A stretch of 24,597 nucleotides of DNA from Nitriliruptorales bacterium (GCA_007133145.1 SLNF01000334.1:1-24597); one strand, 5' to 3'. Shown: positions 7,729 to 16,705, counted from the first letter of the stretch. A program made the numbers and translations. The notes: generated by a model not told the origin, from the letters alone.

Positions 7729-9558
7729 ATCGACACCTACCGGCACGGACCGCTGCTGCACGCCGACGGCACGACGACCTTCCGCGTCTGGGCGCCCGAC
7801 GCCAGGAGCGTCGACCTCATCCTCGACGACCGCCGCGAGCCGCTCGCTGCCCGCGACCGCGGCTGGTGGAGCGTGCGCACGACCGCCCGTGCGGGCACGC
7901 GCTACGCCCTCTCGGTCGACGGTGGTGAGCCGCGGCCCGATCCGGCCTCGCGCCGCCAGCCCGACGGGGTCCACGGCCCCTCCGAGCTCGTCGACGTCAC
8001 GGCGCTGCCGTGGTCGCCCGAGGAGGCGACATGGCGGCCCGCCCCACTCGCCGGCGCGGTCCTCTACGAGCTCCACGTCGGCACCTTCACCGCCGAAGGC
8101 ACGCTCGACGCTGCGATCGACCACCTCGCCGACCTCGCCGGGCTCGGCGTGACCCACGTCGAGGTCATGCCGATCGCCCCGTTCAACGGCGACCGCGGCT
8201 GGGGCTACGACGGCGTGGCCTGGTACGCCGTCCACGAGTCCTACGGCGGGCCCGAGGCCTTCGCCCGCTTCGTCGACGCCTGCCACCGCCATGGCCTCGC
8301 CGTCGTCCTCGACGTCGTCTACAACCACTTCGGCCCGAGCGGGAACTACCTCCCGGAGTTCGGGCCCTACCTCACCGACCGCTACGACACGCCGTGGGGG
8401 CAGGCGCTCAACCTCGACGGGCCCGGCAGCGACGAGGTGCGCGCGCTCATCATCGGCAACGCCCTGCACTGGCTCGGCGACTACCACGTCGACGGCCTGC
8501 GGCTCGACGCTGTCCACGGGCTCATCGACACCTCGACGGTCCACGTCCTCGCCCAACTCTCCGACGCCGTCGCCGACCTCGCCACCCGGGTACGGCGGCC
8601 GCTGCAGCTCATCGCCGAGAGTGACCGCCAGGACCCTCAGACGATCCGTCCGCGCGCCGCGGGTGGCCAGGGCATCGACGCGCAGTGGCACGACGAGCTC
8701 CACCACGGCCTCCACGTGGCGCTCACCGGGGAGGCCGACGGCTACTACGTCGACTACACCGGCCTGCCCGAGGTCGCGGCCTGCTACGAGCGCGGCTTCG
8801 TGTTCGACGGCCGCTACTCGCGTAACCGTGGGCGCACCGTCGGTGCCCCCCTCGGGGACCTCTCGAGCCATCGCCTCGTCGCGTGCCTGCAGAACCACGA
8901 CCAGATCGGCAACCGCGCGCTCGGCGACCGGCTCACGACGATCGTCGACGCCGACCGGCTGCGCGCGGCGATCGCGCTGCTCGTCGCCTCCCCGGACACC
9001 CCGATGCTCTTCATGGGCGAGGAGTACGGCGAGACCCGGCCTTTCTGCTACTTCACGAGCCATCCCGAGCCCGAGCTCGCTGAGGCGATCCGCGAGGGGC
9101 GGCGCGCGGAGTTCGCAGCCTTCGGCGACTTCACCGGTGAGGTCCCCGACCCCCAGGACCCCGCGACCTTCGCCGCCGCGAAACTCGACCGCCGCGCGGC
9201 CGACACACCTGAAGGACGCGCCCGTTGGGCGACGTGGAGCGACCTCCTCGCGCTGCGCCGGGCACAGCCGGCGCTGTCGAGCGGCCGTCGTGACCTCTGC
9301 GAGGTGCTCGCCGTGGACGACGAGCGCTTCGCAGCGGTCCGGCGGCACCCCGCGGGAGCGGACGTGGCGGTCCTCGCTAACCTCAGCGGGGATGGCTGGA
9401 CCCTCGCCCTGCCCGACCCAGGGCCATGGGAGGTGGCGATGAGCACCGACGAGACCCGCTACGGCGGCGCGGGGCGCCCGATCGTCCTCGCCGCCGGGGA
9501 GGTGACGCTGCCGCCGCGCAGCGCCTGCCTGCTCCTCGCCGACGAGGCGGGGAGCTGA
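7729..9558 (+). CDS. treZ: Malto-oligosyltrehalose trehalohydrolase, probable AUC start
   Basis: This 609-residue GH13 enzyme hydrolyses the bond next to the terminal trehalose unit made by TreY, releasing trehalose and a shorter glucan. An N-terminal CBM48-like domain (TFRVWAPDARSVDL, about 17-30) is followed by the barrel, with nucleophile Asp260 in DGLRLDAVHGLID, acid/base Glu297 in LIAESDRQDP, and Asp391 in LQNHDQIGNRA, and then a C-terminal beta domain. In this frame there is no ATG, GTG or TTG between the stop at 7690 and GTG 7873. A start at 7873 would remove the first half of the N-terminal domain and has no ribosome site. ATC 7729, 5 nt after GGAGGGG, gives a complete protein. A one-base sequencing error (ATG read as ATC) is the main alternative. 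The GH57 gene follows 38 bp downstream. Confidence 0.92.
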   Translation: MDTYRHGPLLHADGTTTFRVWAPDARSVDLILDDRREPLAARDRGWWSVRTTARAGTRYALSVDGGEPRPDPASRRQPDGVHGPSELVDVTALPWSPEEATWRPAPLAGAVLYELHVGTFTAEGTLDAAIDHLADLAGLGVTHVEVMPIAPFNGDRGWGYDGVAWYAVHESYGGPEAFARFVDACHRHGLAVVLDVVYNHFGPSGNYLPEFGPYLTDRYDTPWGQALNLDGPGSDEVRALIIGNALHWLGDYHVDGLRLDAVHGLIDTSTVHVLAQLSDAVADLATRVRRPLQLIAESDRQDPQTIRPRAAGGQGIDAQWHDELHHGLHVALTGEADGYYVDYTGLPEVAACYERGFVFDGRYSRNRGRTVGAPLGDLSSHRLVACLQNHDQIGNRALGDRLTTIVDADRLRAAIALLVASPDTPMLFMGEEYGETRPFCYFTSHPEPELAEAIREGRRAEFAAFGDFTGEVPDPQDPATFAAAKLDRRAADTPEGRARWATWSDLLALRRAQPALSSGRRDLCEVLAVDDERFAAVRRHPAGADVAVLANLSGDGWTLALPDPGPWEVAMSTDETRYGGAGRPIVLAAGEVTLPPRSACLLLADEAGS

Positions 9559-9596
9559 CCCGCGAGACGGAAGCGACCTGCGACGAGGACGAGACC

Positions 9597-12020
9597 GTGC
9601 AGCCCTTCGTGCTCCACACCCACTTCTACCAGCCCGAACGGGCCAACCCCTGGACGGGGGTGCTCGAACCCGAGCCTTCGGCGGCCCCCGACCGGGACTG
9701 GAACGAGCGCATCCACCGTGAGAGCTACCGCGCCAACGCCGTCGCGCGCATCTTCGACGGGCACCGCCGCGTCGAGGAGATCGTCAACAACTACGAGTGG
9801 CTGTCGTTCAACTTCGGGCCGACGCTGCTGGCGTGGATGGAGCAGACCCATCCCGAGACCTACCGACGCATCCTCGCCGCCGATCACGCGAGCCGCGCGC
9901 GGACCGGGCACGGCAACGCCCTGGCCCAGGCCTTCCACCACACGATCCTGCCCCTGGCCAACGACCGTGACCGCCGCACGCAGGTGCACTGGGGCCTCGC
10001 CGACTTCCGTCACCGCTTCGGCCGTGAGGCCGAGGGGCTGTGGCTGCCCGAGACCGCGGCCGACGTCGCGACCATTGACGCACTCATCGACGCGGGCGTG
10101 CGCTACACCGTCCTTGCCCACGGTCAGGCAGGGGCGGTGCGCGGCCCCGACGGGGCGTGGCGCGACACCGGCGGCAGCATCGATCCCTCCCGTCCCTACC
10201 TCCTCGCGCACTCCGACGGCTCGGGTCGCAGCCTCGCCGGGTTCTTCTACGACGGCTCGCTCGCCCAGGGCTTCGCCTTCGACCCCGCGCTGATGGACGC
10301 CGGGGCGATGACCCGCGCGGTCGCCGGCGCCTCCCGCGGCCCGGGGCTCGTGCACGCGGCGATGGACGGTGAGACCTTCGGGCACCACCACCGCTTCGGC
10401 GAGCTCGGCCTCGCCTACATGCTCGCCCGCAGCGGGCCCGCCGCCGGGCTCACCCCGACGAACTACGGGGCCTACCTCGCCGAGCACCCGCCCGCCGAGG
10501 AGGTCACGCTCGTGCCCGGCGAGGGCAGCGCCTGGAGCTGCGCGCACGGGGTGGGGCGCTGGGTCCGCGACTGCGGCTGCTCGACCAACGCACGCGAGGG
10601 CTGGGACCAGGCCTGGCGGGGGCCGCTGCGCTTTGCCCTCGACCTGCTGCGCGACGCCGCAGCCGACCGCTACGCCGACCTCGCGGCGGAGCTGCTCACC
10701 GACCCGTGGGCCGCGCGCGAGGACTACGTCGAGGTCCTCATCGGCGCGCAGGAGCGCGAGGCGTTCGTCGCCGAGCACGCGCGGCGGCGGCTCTCCGACC
10801 AGCGCGCGGCGGACCTCTGGACGCTGCTGGAGTCCCAGCGCAACGCCATGGCGATGTACACGAGCTGCGGCTGGTTCTTCGCCGACGTCTCCGGCATCGA
10901 GACCGTCTACGTCCTGCGCTTCGCCGCCCGCGTCCTCGACCTCCTCGACGACCTCGGCGCGCCGGGGCCGCGGGGGGCGTTCCTCGACGCGCTCGCCGAG
11001 GCCCGCAGCAACGTCCCCGGGATCGGGACGGCGGTCGACGTCTGGCACGAGCGGGTCCTACCCGACGCGGTGAGCCCCGAACGCGTCGCCGCGCACGTCG
11101 GGCTCGCGGCGGCCACCGGTGACCCCGCCGCGACGCTGCCGGCCGGCCACGACGTCGAGACCAGCGACCTCCGCCACGACACCGGCGGCCGGCTCACCCT
11201 CGCGACCGCCCGGGTGGCGGTGACCCCCGAGGCCACCCGGCGGGTGCACCGCTTCGTCGTCGCCGGCACGCACCTCGGCGGCCTCGACCTCCAAGCCGTC
11301 GTCGCGCCCGACCGCGGCGACGCCGCCTACGAGCAGGCTCTCGCCACGATCTGGCAGGCCCGTGCCAACGTGCCGCTCGCACGCTTCCTGCGCACCCTCG
11401 ACACGGTGCTCGACGGCGAGGAGTTCGCCATCGACGCCGCGCTGCCCGAAGTCCGCCAGCACCTCGTCGCCGTGGTCTCGCGCGAGCTCGAGGCGCGCTT
11501 CGGCGCTGCCTACGCGAGGCTCTACGCCGACCACCGCCGGACCCTCGAGATGCTCCGCGCCTCCGGCTACGAGCTCCCCCCGGTGCTGCGCGCCGCCGCC
11601 GAGCTCACGCTGACCCGCGAGCTCGCCGACCGCATCGCCTCGGCCCGACAGAGCGCGCTCGGCTCGCCCGCGGACTTCGCCGGCATCTCCGAGCTCGTCG
11701 CCTACGCACGCCACCAGGGCTTCGAACTCGACGTCGAGCCGGTGCGCGCGACCCTCGAGGAGATCCTCGAGATCGCGACAAACCGTGCGTGCGCGAGCCT
11801 CGCGCCACGCGACGCCGAGCAGGTCGGGCGCTGGCTCGAGCTCGCCGACCAACTCGGCGTCACCCTCGACACCGCCCAGGCGCAGGAGCACGTCTACGAG
11901 CTCGCCCGCGACGTCACCCGCAGGGACGTCGACGCCGAGACCGTCGAGGTCGTCGCCGCCCTCGGACAGCGCCTCGGGCTTGCCCCACGCCTGCTCGAGC
12001 GCCGCTCCTCGGCGGCGTGA
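9597..12020 (+). CDS. Glycoside hydrolase family 57 protein with DUF3536 C-terminal domain
   Basis: This predicted cytoplasmic protein of 807 residues has no signal peptide. The N-terminal GH57 barrel shows the family's conserved regions: HTHFYQP (7-13), a FNFGPTLL segment (71-78), GLWLPETA with the likely nucleophile Glu152, and MDGETFGHHH with the likely acid/base Asp257. A long alpha-helical remainder (about 330-800) fits the DUF3536 (PF12055) type, as I recall that family. Known GH57 enzymes act on alpha-glucans (amylase, 4-alpha-glucanotransferase, branching, amylopullulanase); the exact activity here is unknown. The location after treZ suggests a substrate among maltooligosaccharides or branched glucan. 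GTG 9597 was chosen because the HxHxYQP motif is normally at the extreme N-terminus and GAGGA lies 7 nt upstream. The frame is open further upstream, but only within treZ. Confidence 0.88.
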   Translation: MQPFVLHTHFYQPERANPWTGVLEPEPSAAPDRDWNERIHRESYRANAVARIFDGHRRVEEIVNNYEWLSFNFGPTLLAWMEQTHPETYRRILAADHASRARTGHGNALAQAFHHTILPLANDRDRRTQVHWGLADFRHRFGREAEGLWLPETAADVATIDALIDAGVRYTVLAHGQAGAVRGPDGAWRDTGGSIDPSRPYLLAHSDGSGRSLAGFFYDGSLAQGFAFDPALMDAGAMTRAVAGASRGPGLVHAAMDGETFGHHHRFGELGLAYMLARSGPAAGLTPTNYGAYLAEHPPAEEVTLVPGEGSAWSCAHGVGRWVRDCGCSTNAREGWDQAWRGPLRFALDLLRDAAADRYADLAAELLTDPWAAREDYVEVLIGAQEREAFVAEHARRRLSDQRAADLWTLLESQRNAMAMYTSCGWFFADVSGIETVYVLRFAARVLDLLDDLGAPGPRGAFLDALAEARSNVPGIGTAVDVWHERVLPDAVSPERVAAHVGLAAATGDPAATLPAGHDVETSDLRHDTGGRLTLATARVAVTPEATRRVHRFVVAGTHLGGLDLQAVVAPDRGDAAYEQALATIWQARANVPLARFLRTLDTVLDGEEFAIDAALPEVRQHLVAVVSRELEARFGAAYARLYADHRRTLEMLRASGYELPPVLRAAAELTLTRELADRIASARQSALGSPADFAGISELVAYARHQGFELDVEPVRATLEEILEIATNRACASLAPRDAEQVGRWLELADQLGVTLDTAQAQEHVYELARDVTRRDVDAETVEVVAALGQRLGLAPRLLERRSSAA

Positions 12021-12076
12021 ACCGTCGGCCCCTCCCGCCCGGCCGCCGGGAAGCGACCCACCCCGACAGCCACCCC

Positions 12077-12109
12077 ACGCACCGGCGACGCACCGGCGAC
12101 GCACCCGTG
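12077..12109. repeat. Three tandem 11-bp units in the GH57/ABC intergenic region
   Basis: ACGCACCGGCG occurs twice in perfect tandem (12077-12087, 12088-12098), followed by a diverged third unit ACGCACCCGTG (12099-12109). It lies in the 165-bp gap between the convergent GH57 and ABC genes. The rest of the gap holds a short GC hairpin (CCCGG-CCG-CCGGG, 12038-12050) that could serve as a weak terminator, and nothing coding that I can support. Confidence 0.6.
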
Positions 12110-12185
12110 ACGTGGAGCAAGACAGGCGCGAGCAGCCGCCGCCACGGCACCGACCCCCCACCGCCTCCTGCAGCCGGACACCCAC

Positions 12186-14069
12186 CTAGCGCCCAGCGGC
12201 GAGCTGCTGCTCGGCGAGCAGGCGCCGGTAGAGCGACGAGACCGCCTCGACGTGCCTCGGCGGCCCGCTGGCCTCCACCCGCCCGGCCTCGAGGACGACG
12301 AGGACGTCGGCGGTGCTGACCGTCGAGAGGCGGTGCGCGACGGTGATCACCGTCGTGCCGGCGGCGACGATCGCGGCGACGACCTCACGCAGCGCCGCCT
12401 CGCTCAGCGCGTCGAGCTGGCTCGTCGCCTCATCGAGCAGGAGCAGCCGTGGCCCAGCGAGCAACGACCGGGCGATCGCAAGGCGCTGGCGTTCCCCGCC
12501 GGACAGCCGCACCCCCGCCTCACCGACGTCGGTGTCGAGCCCGCGTGGCAGCGAGGCGACGAGGCCGGCCAGCCGGACTCGCTCGAGCGCGGCGGCCACG
12601 GCGTCGTCGTCGGCCTCCGGGGCGGCGTAGACGAGGTTCTCCCGCAGGGTCCCGCCGAGGGCGGGGCTGTCCTGCTCGACGTATCCGATCGCCGAGCGCA
12701 GCGCCCGCAGCGGCCAGTCGCCGACCGGTCGGCCGTCGAGCGCGACGGTCCCGGCGGTCGGCTCGACGAACCGGCACAACAGCGACAGCACCGTGGTCTT
12801 GCCCGCTCCCGAGGGCCCGACGAGAGCGAGGTGGCGGCCCGCCTCGACCCGCAACGACACCCCGTCGAGCGCAGGTCCCCCGGTGTTCTCGTAGGCGGCG
12901 ACGACGTCGACGAGCTCGACGGCGGCCCCCGTCGCCGGCGGCGCCGCGGGTGCCGTCGCCAGCGTGCCAGGCGGCAGGGTGGAACCGGCCGCCCCCGCGG
13001 GAGGCACGACCACCTCGGCGGCGGCGCCGGCGAGCGGCTCGTCGTCGACGGGCTCGGCGTCGACGGGCTCGGCGTCGACGCCGAGGAGCTCGCCCATGCG
13101 GTCGAGCGCCACGAGGCCCGCCTGGAGGTCGAGGCTGAACTGGAAGACCTGCACGAGCGGCAGCGCGAGGAACAGGAGGTAGAGCAGGAAGGCGACGAGG
13201 TCCCCGGTGGCCATCGCCCCGGTGACGACACGGGCGCCACCCACGGCGAGGACGACGAGGAAGGAGCCCTGCACGGCGAAGGCGGTCACCGGGTCGACGA
13301 GCGCCTGCAGCCACGCCAGGCGCGTGCCGGCGACGGCGGCGTCGCCGGCGTGGCCTGCCAGTGTCGCGCTCTCCCGTCCCTCGGCGCCGCTGGCCTTGAC
13401 CGTGCGGATCGCACGCAGGGCGCGGTCGAGCGCGGCGGAGAGCTGGCCCACGGCGGTCTGCGCCCGGCGGCTCGCCGCGCGGACCCGGCCCGATAGCGCG
13501 AGCACGGCGAGCACGGCTCCGGAGATCGTCACGAGGGCGATCGCGAGGAGCAGCGGGTCGAGCAGGGCCATGAGCACGACCGCACCGGTGAACTGCAGCG
13601 CACCGGTGACCACGAGCAGCGGCCCGCCGGTGAGGACCTCGCGCAGCAGCGTGGTGTCGACGGTGACCCGCGCGATGAGGTCACCGGTGCGGTGGGCGTC
13701 GTGCACGGCGACCGGCAGACGCAGCAGGTGCGCACCCATTCGCTCACGAAGCCCACGCACGATGCGCTCGCCGGTGCGGCCCAGCAGGTAGCGCCGACTC
13801 GCGCCGGCGACCGCCCCGACGGTGAAGAGCCCGACGACGACGCCGACGAGCGGAGCGAGCGCCGCGCCGGCCTCGAGCGCCTCGAGCAGCGCGCGGATGA
13901 CGAGGGGCTGGGCGAGCTGGGTGGCGGTCGCCACGAGCGAGAGCGCGAGGGCGACCGCGAGCGCCCCGGTGTAGGGCCGGGCGAGCGGCAGGAGGTCACG
14001 GGCCCGTGCGGTGGCCTTGCCCGCCGAACGCAGCTCCTCGGCGCGCTCGAAGGCCGCGGCCCGGCTCAT
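12186..14069 (-). CDS. ABC transporter, fused permease and ATP-binding protein (exporter type)
   Basis: This 627-residue half-transporter is likely to work as a dimer in the inner membrane. The N-terminal membrane domain (about 30-315) has roughly six hydrophobic segments and the ABCB-type signature ALDRALRAIRTVKASGAE (213-230). The ATPase domain has Walker A GPSGAGKTT (418-426), Q-loop Gln466, signature LSGGERQ (522-528), Walker B LLLLDE (542-547) and H-loop His579. An unusually long acidic then Pro/Ala-rich linker (about 330-385) joins the two and starts with VDAEP repeats. The ATG overlaps the treY stop (ATGA), so it is translationally coupled to treY. The frame extends upstream to 14246, but only inside treY with Arg-rich nonsense. 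The cargo is unknown; lipid, drug or oligosaccharide are all possible. Standard actinobacterial exporters look very similar. Confidence 0.92.
   Translation of the reverse strand: MSRAAAFERAEELRSAGKATARARDLLPLARPYTGALAVALALSLVATATQLAQPLVIRALLEALEAGAALAPLVGVVVGLFTVGAVAGASRRYLLGRTGERIVRGLRERMGAHLLRLPVAVHDAHRTGDLIARVTVDTTLLREVLTGGPLLVVTGALQFTGAVVLMALLDPLLLAIALVTISGAVLAVLALSGRVRAASRRAQTAVGQLSAALDRALRAIRTVKASGAEGRESATLAGHAGDAAVAGTRLAWLQALVDPVTAFAVQGSFLVVLAVGGARVVTGAMATGDLVAFLLYLLFLALPLVQVFQFSLDLQAGLVALDRMGELLGVDAEPVDAEPVDDEPLAGAAAEVVVPPAGAAGSTLPPGTLATAPAAPPATGAAVELVDVVAAYENTGGPALDGVSLRVEAGRHLALVGPSGAGKTTVLSLLCRFVEPTAGTVALDGRPVGDWPLRALRSAIGYVEQDSPALGGTLRENLVYAAPEADDDAVAAALERVRLAGLVASLPRGLDTDVGEAGVRLSGGERQRLAIARSLLAGPRLLLLDEATSQLDALSEAALREVVAAIVAAGTTVITVAHRLSTVSTADVLVVLEAGRVEASGPPRHVEAVSSLYRRLLAEQQLAAGR
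13036..13080 (-). repeat. Three 15-bp in-frame repeats coding VDAEP units in the ABC linker
   Basis: On the plus strand GGCTCGTCGTCGACG is followed by two identical GGCTCGGCGTCGACG units. Read on the minus strand they encode the repeats VDAEP-VDAEP-VDDEP at residues 331-345, between the membrane and ATPase domains. The identical codons suggest recent slippage. Confidence 0.8.
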
Positions 14070-16705
14070 CGCCGCGACGCTCCGCCACCTCCGTCGGCGT
14101 CGGGCACGAGCAGGGCGACCGGGAGGGTCGCGAGCAGCTCGGCCACCGGCAGCCGTCCCCCCTCGGGGCGGTGGCGCCGCCCGGTGAGAGCATCGACCCA
14201 CGCACCTGCGAGACGCTCGGGCAGCACGAGCGTCGTGTCGCCCCACGCCTCGGCGAGCGGCGGCGCGGCCTCCTCGGCCATGACCGCGCCCGGGAGGCGT
14301 GGCACGACGGTGATCGGACCGCGACCCTCGTCACCGGGAACCCGGCCGAAGCCGAGGACGTGGGCGGTCCAGCGTCCTTCCACCGCCAGCGGCAGGTAGC
14401 CGCCTTGCGCACCGTAGGCCTCGGGATGCGCCGCCCGGGTCGCGAGCCCCCGTGCGAGCAGCCAGAGCTTGACGCGGCCGTCGCGGCGCTCCTCGAGCAG
14501 GGCAGCGGGGTCAGCGTCGGCGACGTCGTCGAGCAGACGGCGTCGCAGCGCGAAGTCGACCGGCCGGCGGTTGTCGGGGTCGACGAGGTTGTCCCCCCAC
14601 AGCTCCATGCCCTGGTAGGTGTCGGGCACGCCGGGCACCGTCGCCCGCAGCAGCGTGAGCGCGAGCCCGGAGACCATCGAGATCTCCGCGGCCTCCTCGG
14701 CGACCTCGTGCAGGCTCGCGAGGAACTCGGCGCTGCGTCCAGGGTCGAGGAGTGCCTCGATGAAGCCCTCGAGGCCGTCCTCGAACTCCGGGTCGGGGTC
14801 GCGCCAGTCGGTGCGCTCCCCCGCTTCGCGACTCGCCTTGATCGCGTACTCCTTGACGCGCCGGCGCAGCTCGTCGTCGGGGCCGCCCTCGAGCGGCCAC
14901 ACCGCGACGAGGGTCTGGTAGAGCAGGAGCTCGGTCTGCGGGTCGGGCGCCGGACCGGTCCGGGTGCCGGCGACGTGCCCGGCGTTGAGCTCGCGCCAGT
15001 GCCGCGCCGCGGCCGACCAGGTCTCCGGCCGCTCGGAGAGCGCGGCGATGCGCAACCGGACGTCCTCCCCGCGCTTCGTGTCGTGCGTCGTCGTCGTGAC
15101 CATGCCCACGGGGTGGCGGTTGGCCCGCTCGACGGTTGCCCGGTGGAAGCCCTCGACGCTCATCCCGAGCCGCTCCGGGTCGCCGCCGACCTCGTTGAGC
15201 GCGAGCAGACGACGGTTGCGGTAGAGCAGCGTGTCCTCGATGCCCTTGGCCATCACCGCCCCGGACAGCTGCTGGAAGCGTGCGAGGACCTCGAGATGGG
15301 CGGGGCTGCTCCCGGCACGGCCGGTGAGGACGTCAGCGAGGAAGTCGTAGAGGAAGCGGGGTGCGAGCAGCGGGTTGTGGTCGGTCTCCGGGGAGAGCGC
15401 GCGGGCCACCGCGGCGTCGATGCGGGCGACGTCCTCCTCGCGCGCGACGCCGGTCTCGGGATCAACGTAGGTGCGGTAGACGTCGAAGGATTGCAGGGTG
15501 CGCCGCACGACCTCGCGGCAGGCGCGCTCGTCGACGTCGCGGACCTCCCTGTGCTCCTGGGCGAGCGCCCAGAGCTTGCGCGCCACGCGGTCGGCGTCGG
15601 CGGCGAGCTCGCCGCGGACGACCTCGCCCTTCGCGCGCGTCGCCGCGACGGCGAGTGGTTCCTCACCCGAGCCGAAGGCGCGATCGAGCTCGTCGAGGGC
15701 ACTGCGGGACTCCGGGTCGACGAAGAGGCCCAGGGCGTCGCCGGCGAACTCGTAGCCGGTCGTGCCGGCCACGGGCCAGTCGGGGAGTTCCTCGCCGCCC
15801 TCGGTGATCTTCTCGACGACCGTCCAGAGTCCCCCGGTGGCCGACGCGAGCCGCTCGAGGTAGCGCCCAGGGTCACGCAGGCCGTCGGGGTGGTCGATCC
15901 GGAGACCGTCGATGAGTCCCTCGTCGATGAGGTGCAGGATCGTGCGGTGGGTGCGCTCGAAGACCGCCTGGTCCTCGACGCGGACCGCGGCGAGGTCATC
16001 GACGGTGAAGAAGCGGCGGTAGTTCACCAGCCCCCCACCGGCACGCCACCACACGAGGCGGTAGTGCTGCCGTTCGAGGAGCCCGTGCAGGGCGTCCCAG
16101 GAGCCGGGGTCGCCTGGCTCGCCGGCGAAGGCCTGCGGCCCCCCGGCCTTGGCGACCATCGCGGCGGACTCGGCCGACAACGGCAGCGAGTGCTCGTGGT
16201 AGCGCAGACGCAGGCCGCGGTCCTCCTCGGTGAGGGTGAGCTCGCCGCCGTGGAGGACCTCGCCGTAGGGACCGCCGAGGATGGGCAGCACGACCCGGTC
16301 GGCCGCGCCCGGCAACGGGTGGGACCAGTCGACGTCGAAGACCGCCCCGGCCTCACCGTGGCGTCCGGCGGCGAGCAGCGCCTCCCACAGGGCGTTGTGC
16401 GGGCTGACCCCGAGGTGGTTGGGCACGATGTCGACGACGAGGCCCAGCCCCGCCCCACGCGCGCGTGCGGCGAGCACCCGCAGCCCCTCCTCGCCCCCGA
16501 GGCCAGGGTGCACCCGCAGCGGCTCGGCGACGTCGTAGCCGTGGGTCGAGCCCGGTCGCGACTCGAGGATCGGCGAGCAGTAGAGGTGGCTGACGCCGAG
16601 CCCGGCGAGATAGGGCACGAGCTCGGCGGCCGCGGCGAAGTCGAACTCGCCCGGGACGAGCTGGACGCGGTATGTCGACTGCGGAACCGGTCGTGGGTCA
16701 GCCAT
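14066..16705 (-). CDS. treY: Malto-oligosyltrehalose synthase (maltooligosaccharide trehalose isomerase)
   Basis: This 879-residue GH13 enzyme turns the reducing-end alpha-1,4 bond of a maltooligosaccharide into an alpha,alpha-1,1 bond for TreZ to cleave. The N-terminus STYRVQL (10-16) and region DIVPNHLG (92-99) are typical. The nucleophile is Asp271 in DGLRIDHPDGL, the acid/base is Glu298 in VVEKIT, and the third acidic residue is in TTTHDTKRGEDVR. The length is slightly above the common 700-820 residues, with extra sequence in the middle and at the C-terminus. ATG 16705 overlaps the glgX 3' end by 8 bp. An ATG at 16714 (three codons earlier, with AGGA close by) is nearly as good. The frame is open to 16957, but that part is inside glgX. 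The ABC exporter gene follows with an ATGA overlap. Confidence 0.95.
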   Translation of the reverse strand: MADPRPVPQSTYRVQLVPGEFDFAAAAELVPYLAGLGVSHLYCSPILESRPGSTHGYDVAEPLRVHPGLGGEEGLRVLAARARGAGLGLVVDIVPNHLGVSPHNALWEALLAAGRHGEAGAVFDVDWSHPLPGAADRVVLPILGGPYGEVLHGGELTLTEEDRGLRLRYHEHSLPLSAESAAMVAKAGGPQAFAGEPGDPGSWDALHGLLERQHYRLVWWRAGGGLVNYRRFFTVDDLAAVRVEDQAVFERTHRTILHLIDEGLIDGLRIDHPDGLRDPGRYLERLASATGGLWTVVEKITEGGEELPDWPVAGTTGYEFAGDALGLFVDPESRSALDELDRAFGSGEEPLAVAATRAKGEVVRGELAADADRVARKLWALAQEHREVRDVDERACREVVRRTLQSFDVYRTYVDPETGVAREEDVARIDAAVARALSPETDHNPLLAPRFLYDFLADVLTGRAGSSPAHLEVLARFQQLSGAVMAKGIEDTLLYRNRRLLALNEVGGDPERLGMSVEGFHRATVERANRHPVGMVTTTTHDTKRGEDVRLRIAALSERPETWSAAARHWRELNAGHVAGTRTGPAPDPQTELLLYQTLVAVWPLEGGPDDELRRRVKEYAIKASREAGERTDWRDPDPEFEDGLEGFIEALLDPGRSAEFLASLHEVAEEAAEISMVSGLALTLLRATVPGVPDTYQGMELWGDNLVDPDNRRPVDFALRRRLLDDVADADPAALLEERRDGRVKLWLLARGLATRAAHPEAYGAQGGYLPLAVEGRWTAHVLGFGRVPGDEGRGPITVVPRLPGAVMAEEAAPPLAEAWGDTTLVLPERLAGAWVDALTGRRHRPEGGRLPVAELLATLPVALLVPDADGGGGASRR

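Noticed and set aside
7753..7758. CUG codons at 7753 and 7756 as the treZ start
   Set aside because: They have no ribosome site at the right distance, whereas AUC 7729 has GGAGGGG 5 nt upstream.
7051..9348. A 765-codon minus-strand open frame opposite treZ, extending into proS
   Set aside because: Its product has no motif and conflicts with two clearly identified genes; third-position GC supports the other strand.
12077..12109. CRISPR array
   Set aside because: The units are only 11 bp and directly abutting with no spacers.
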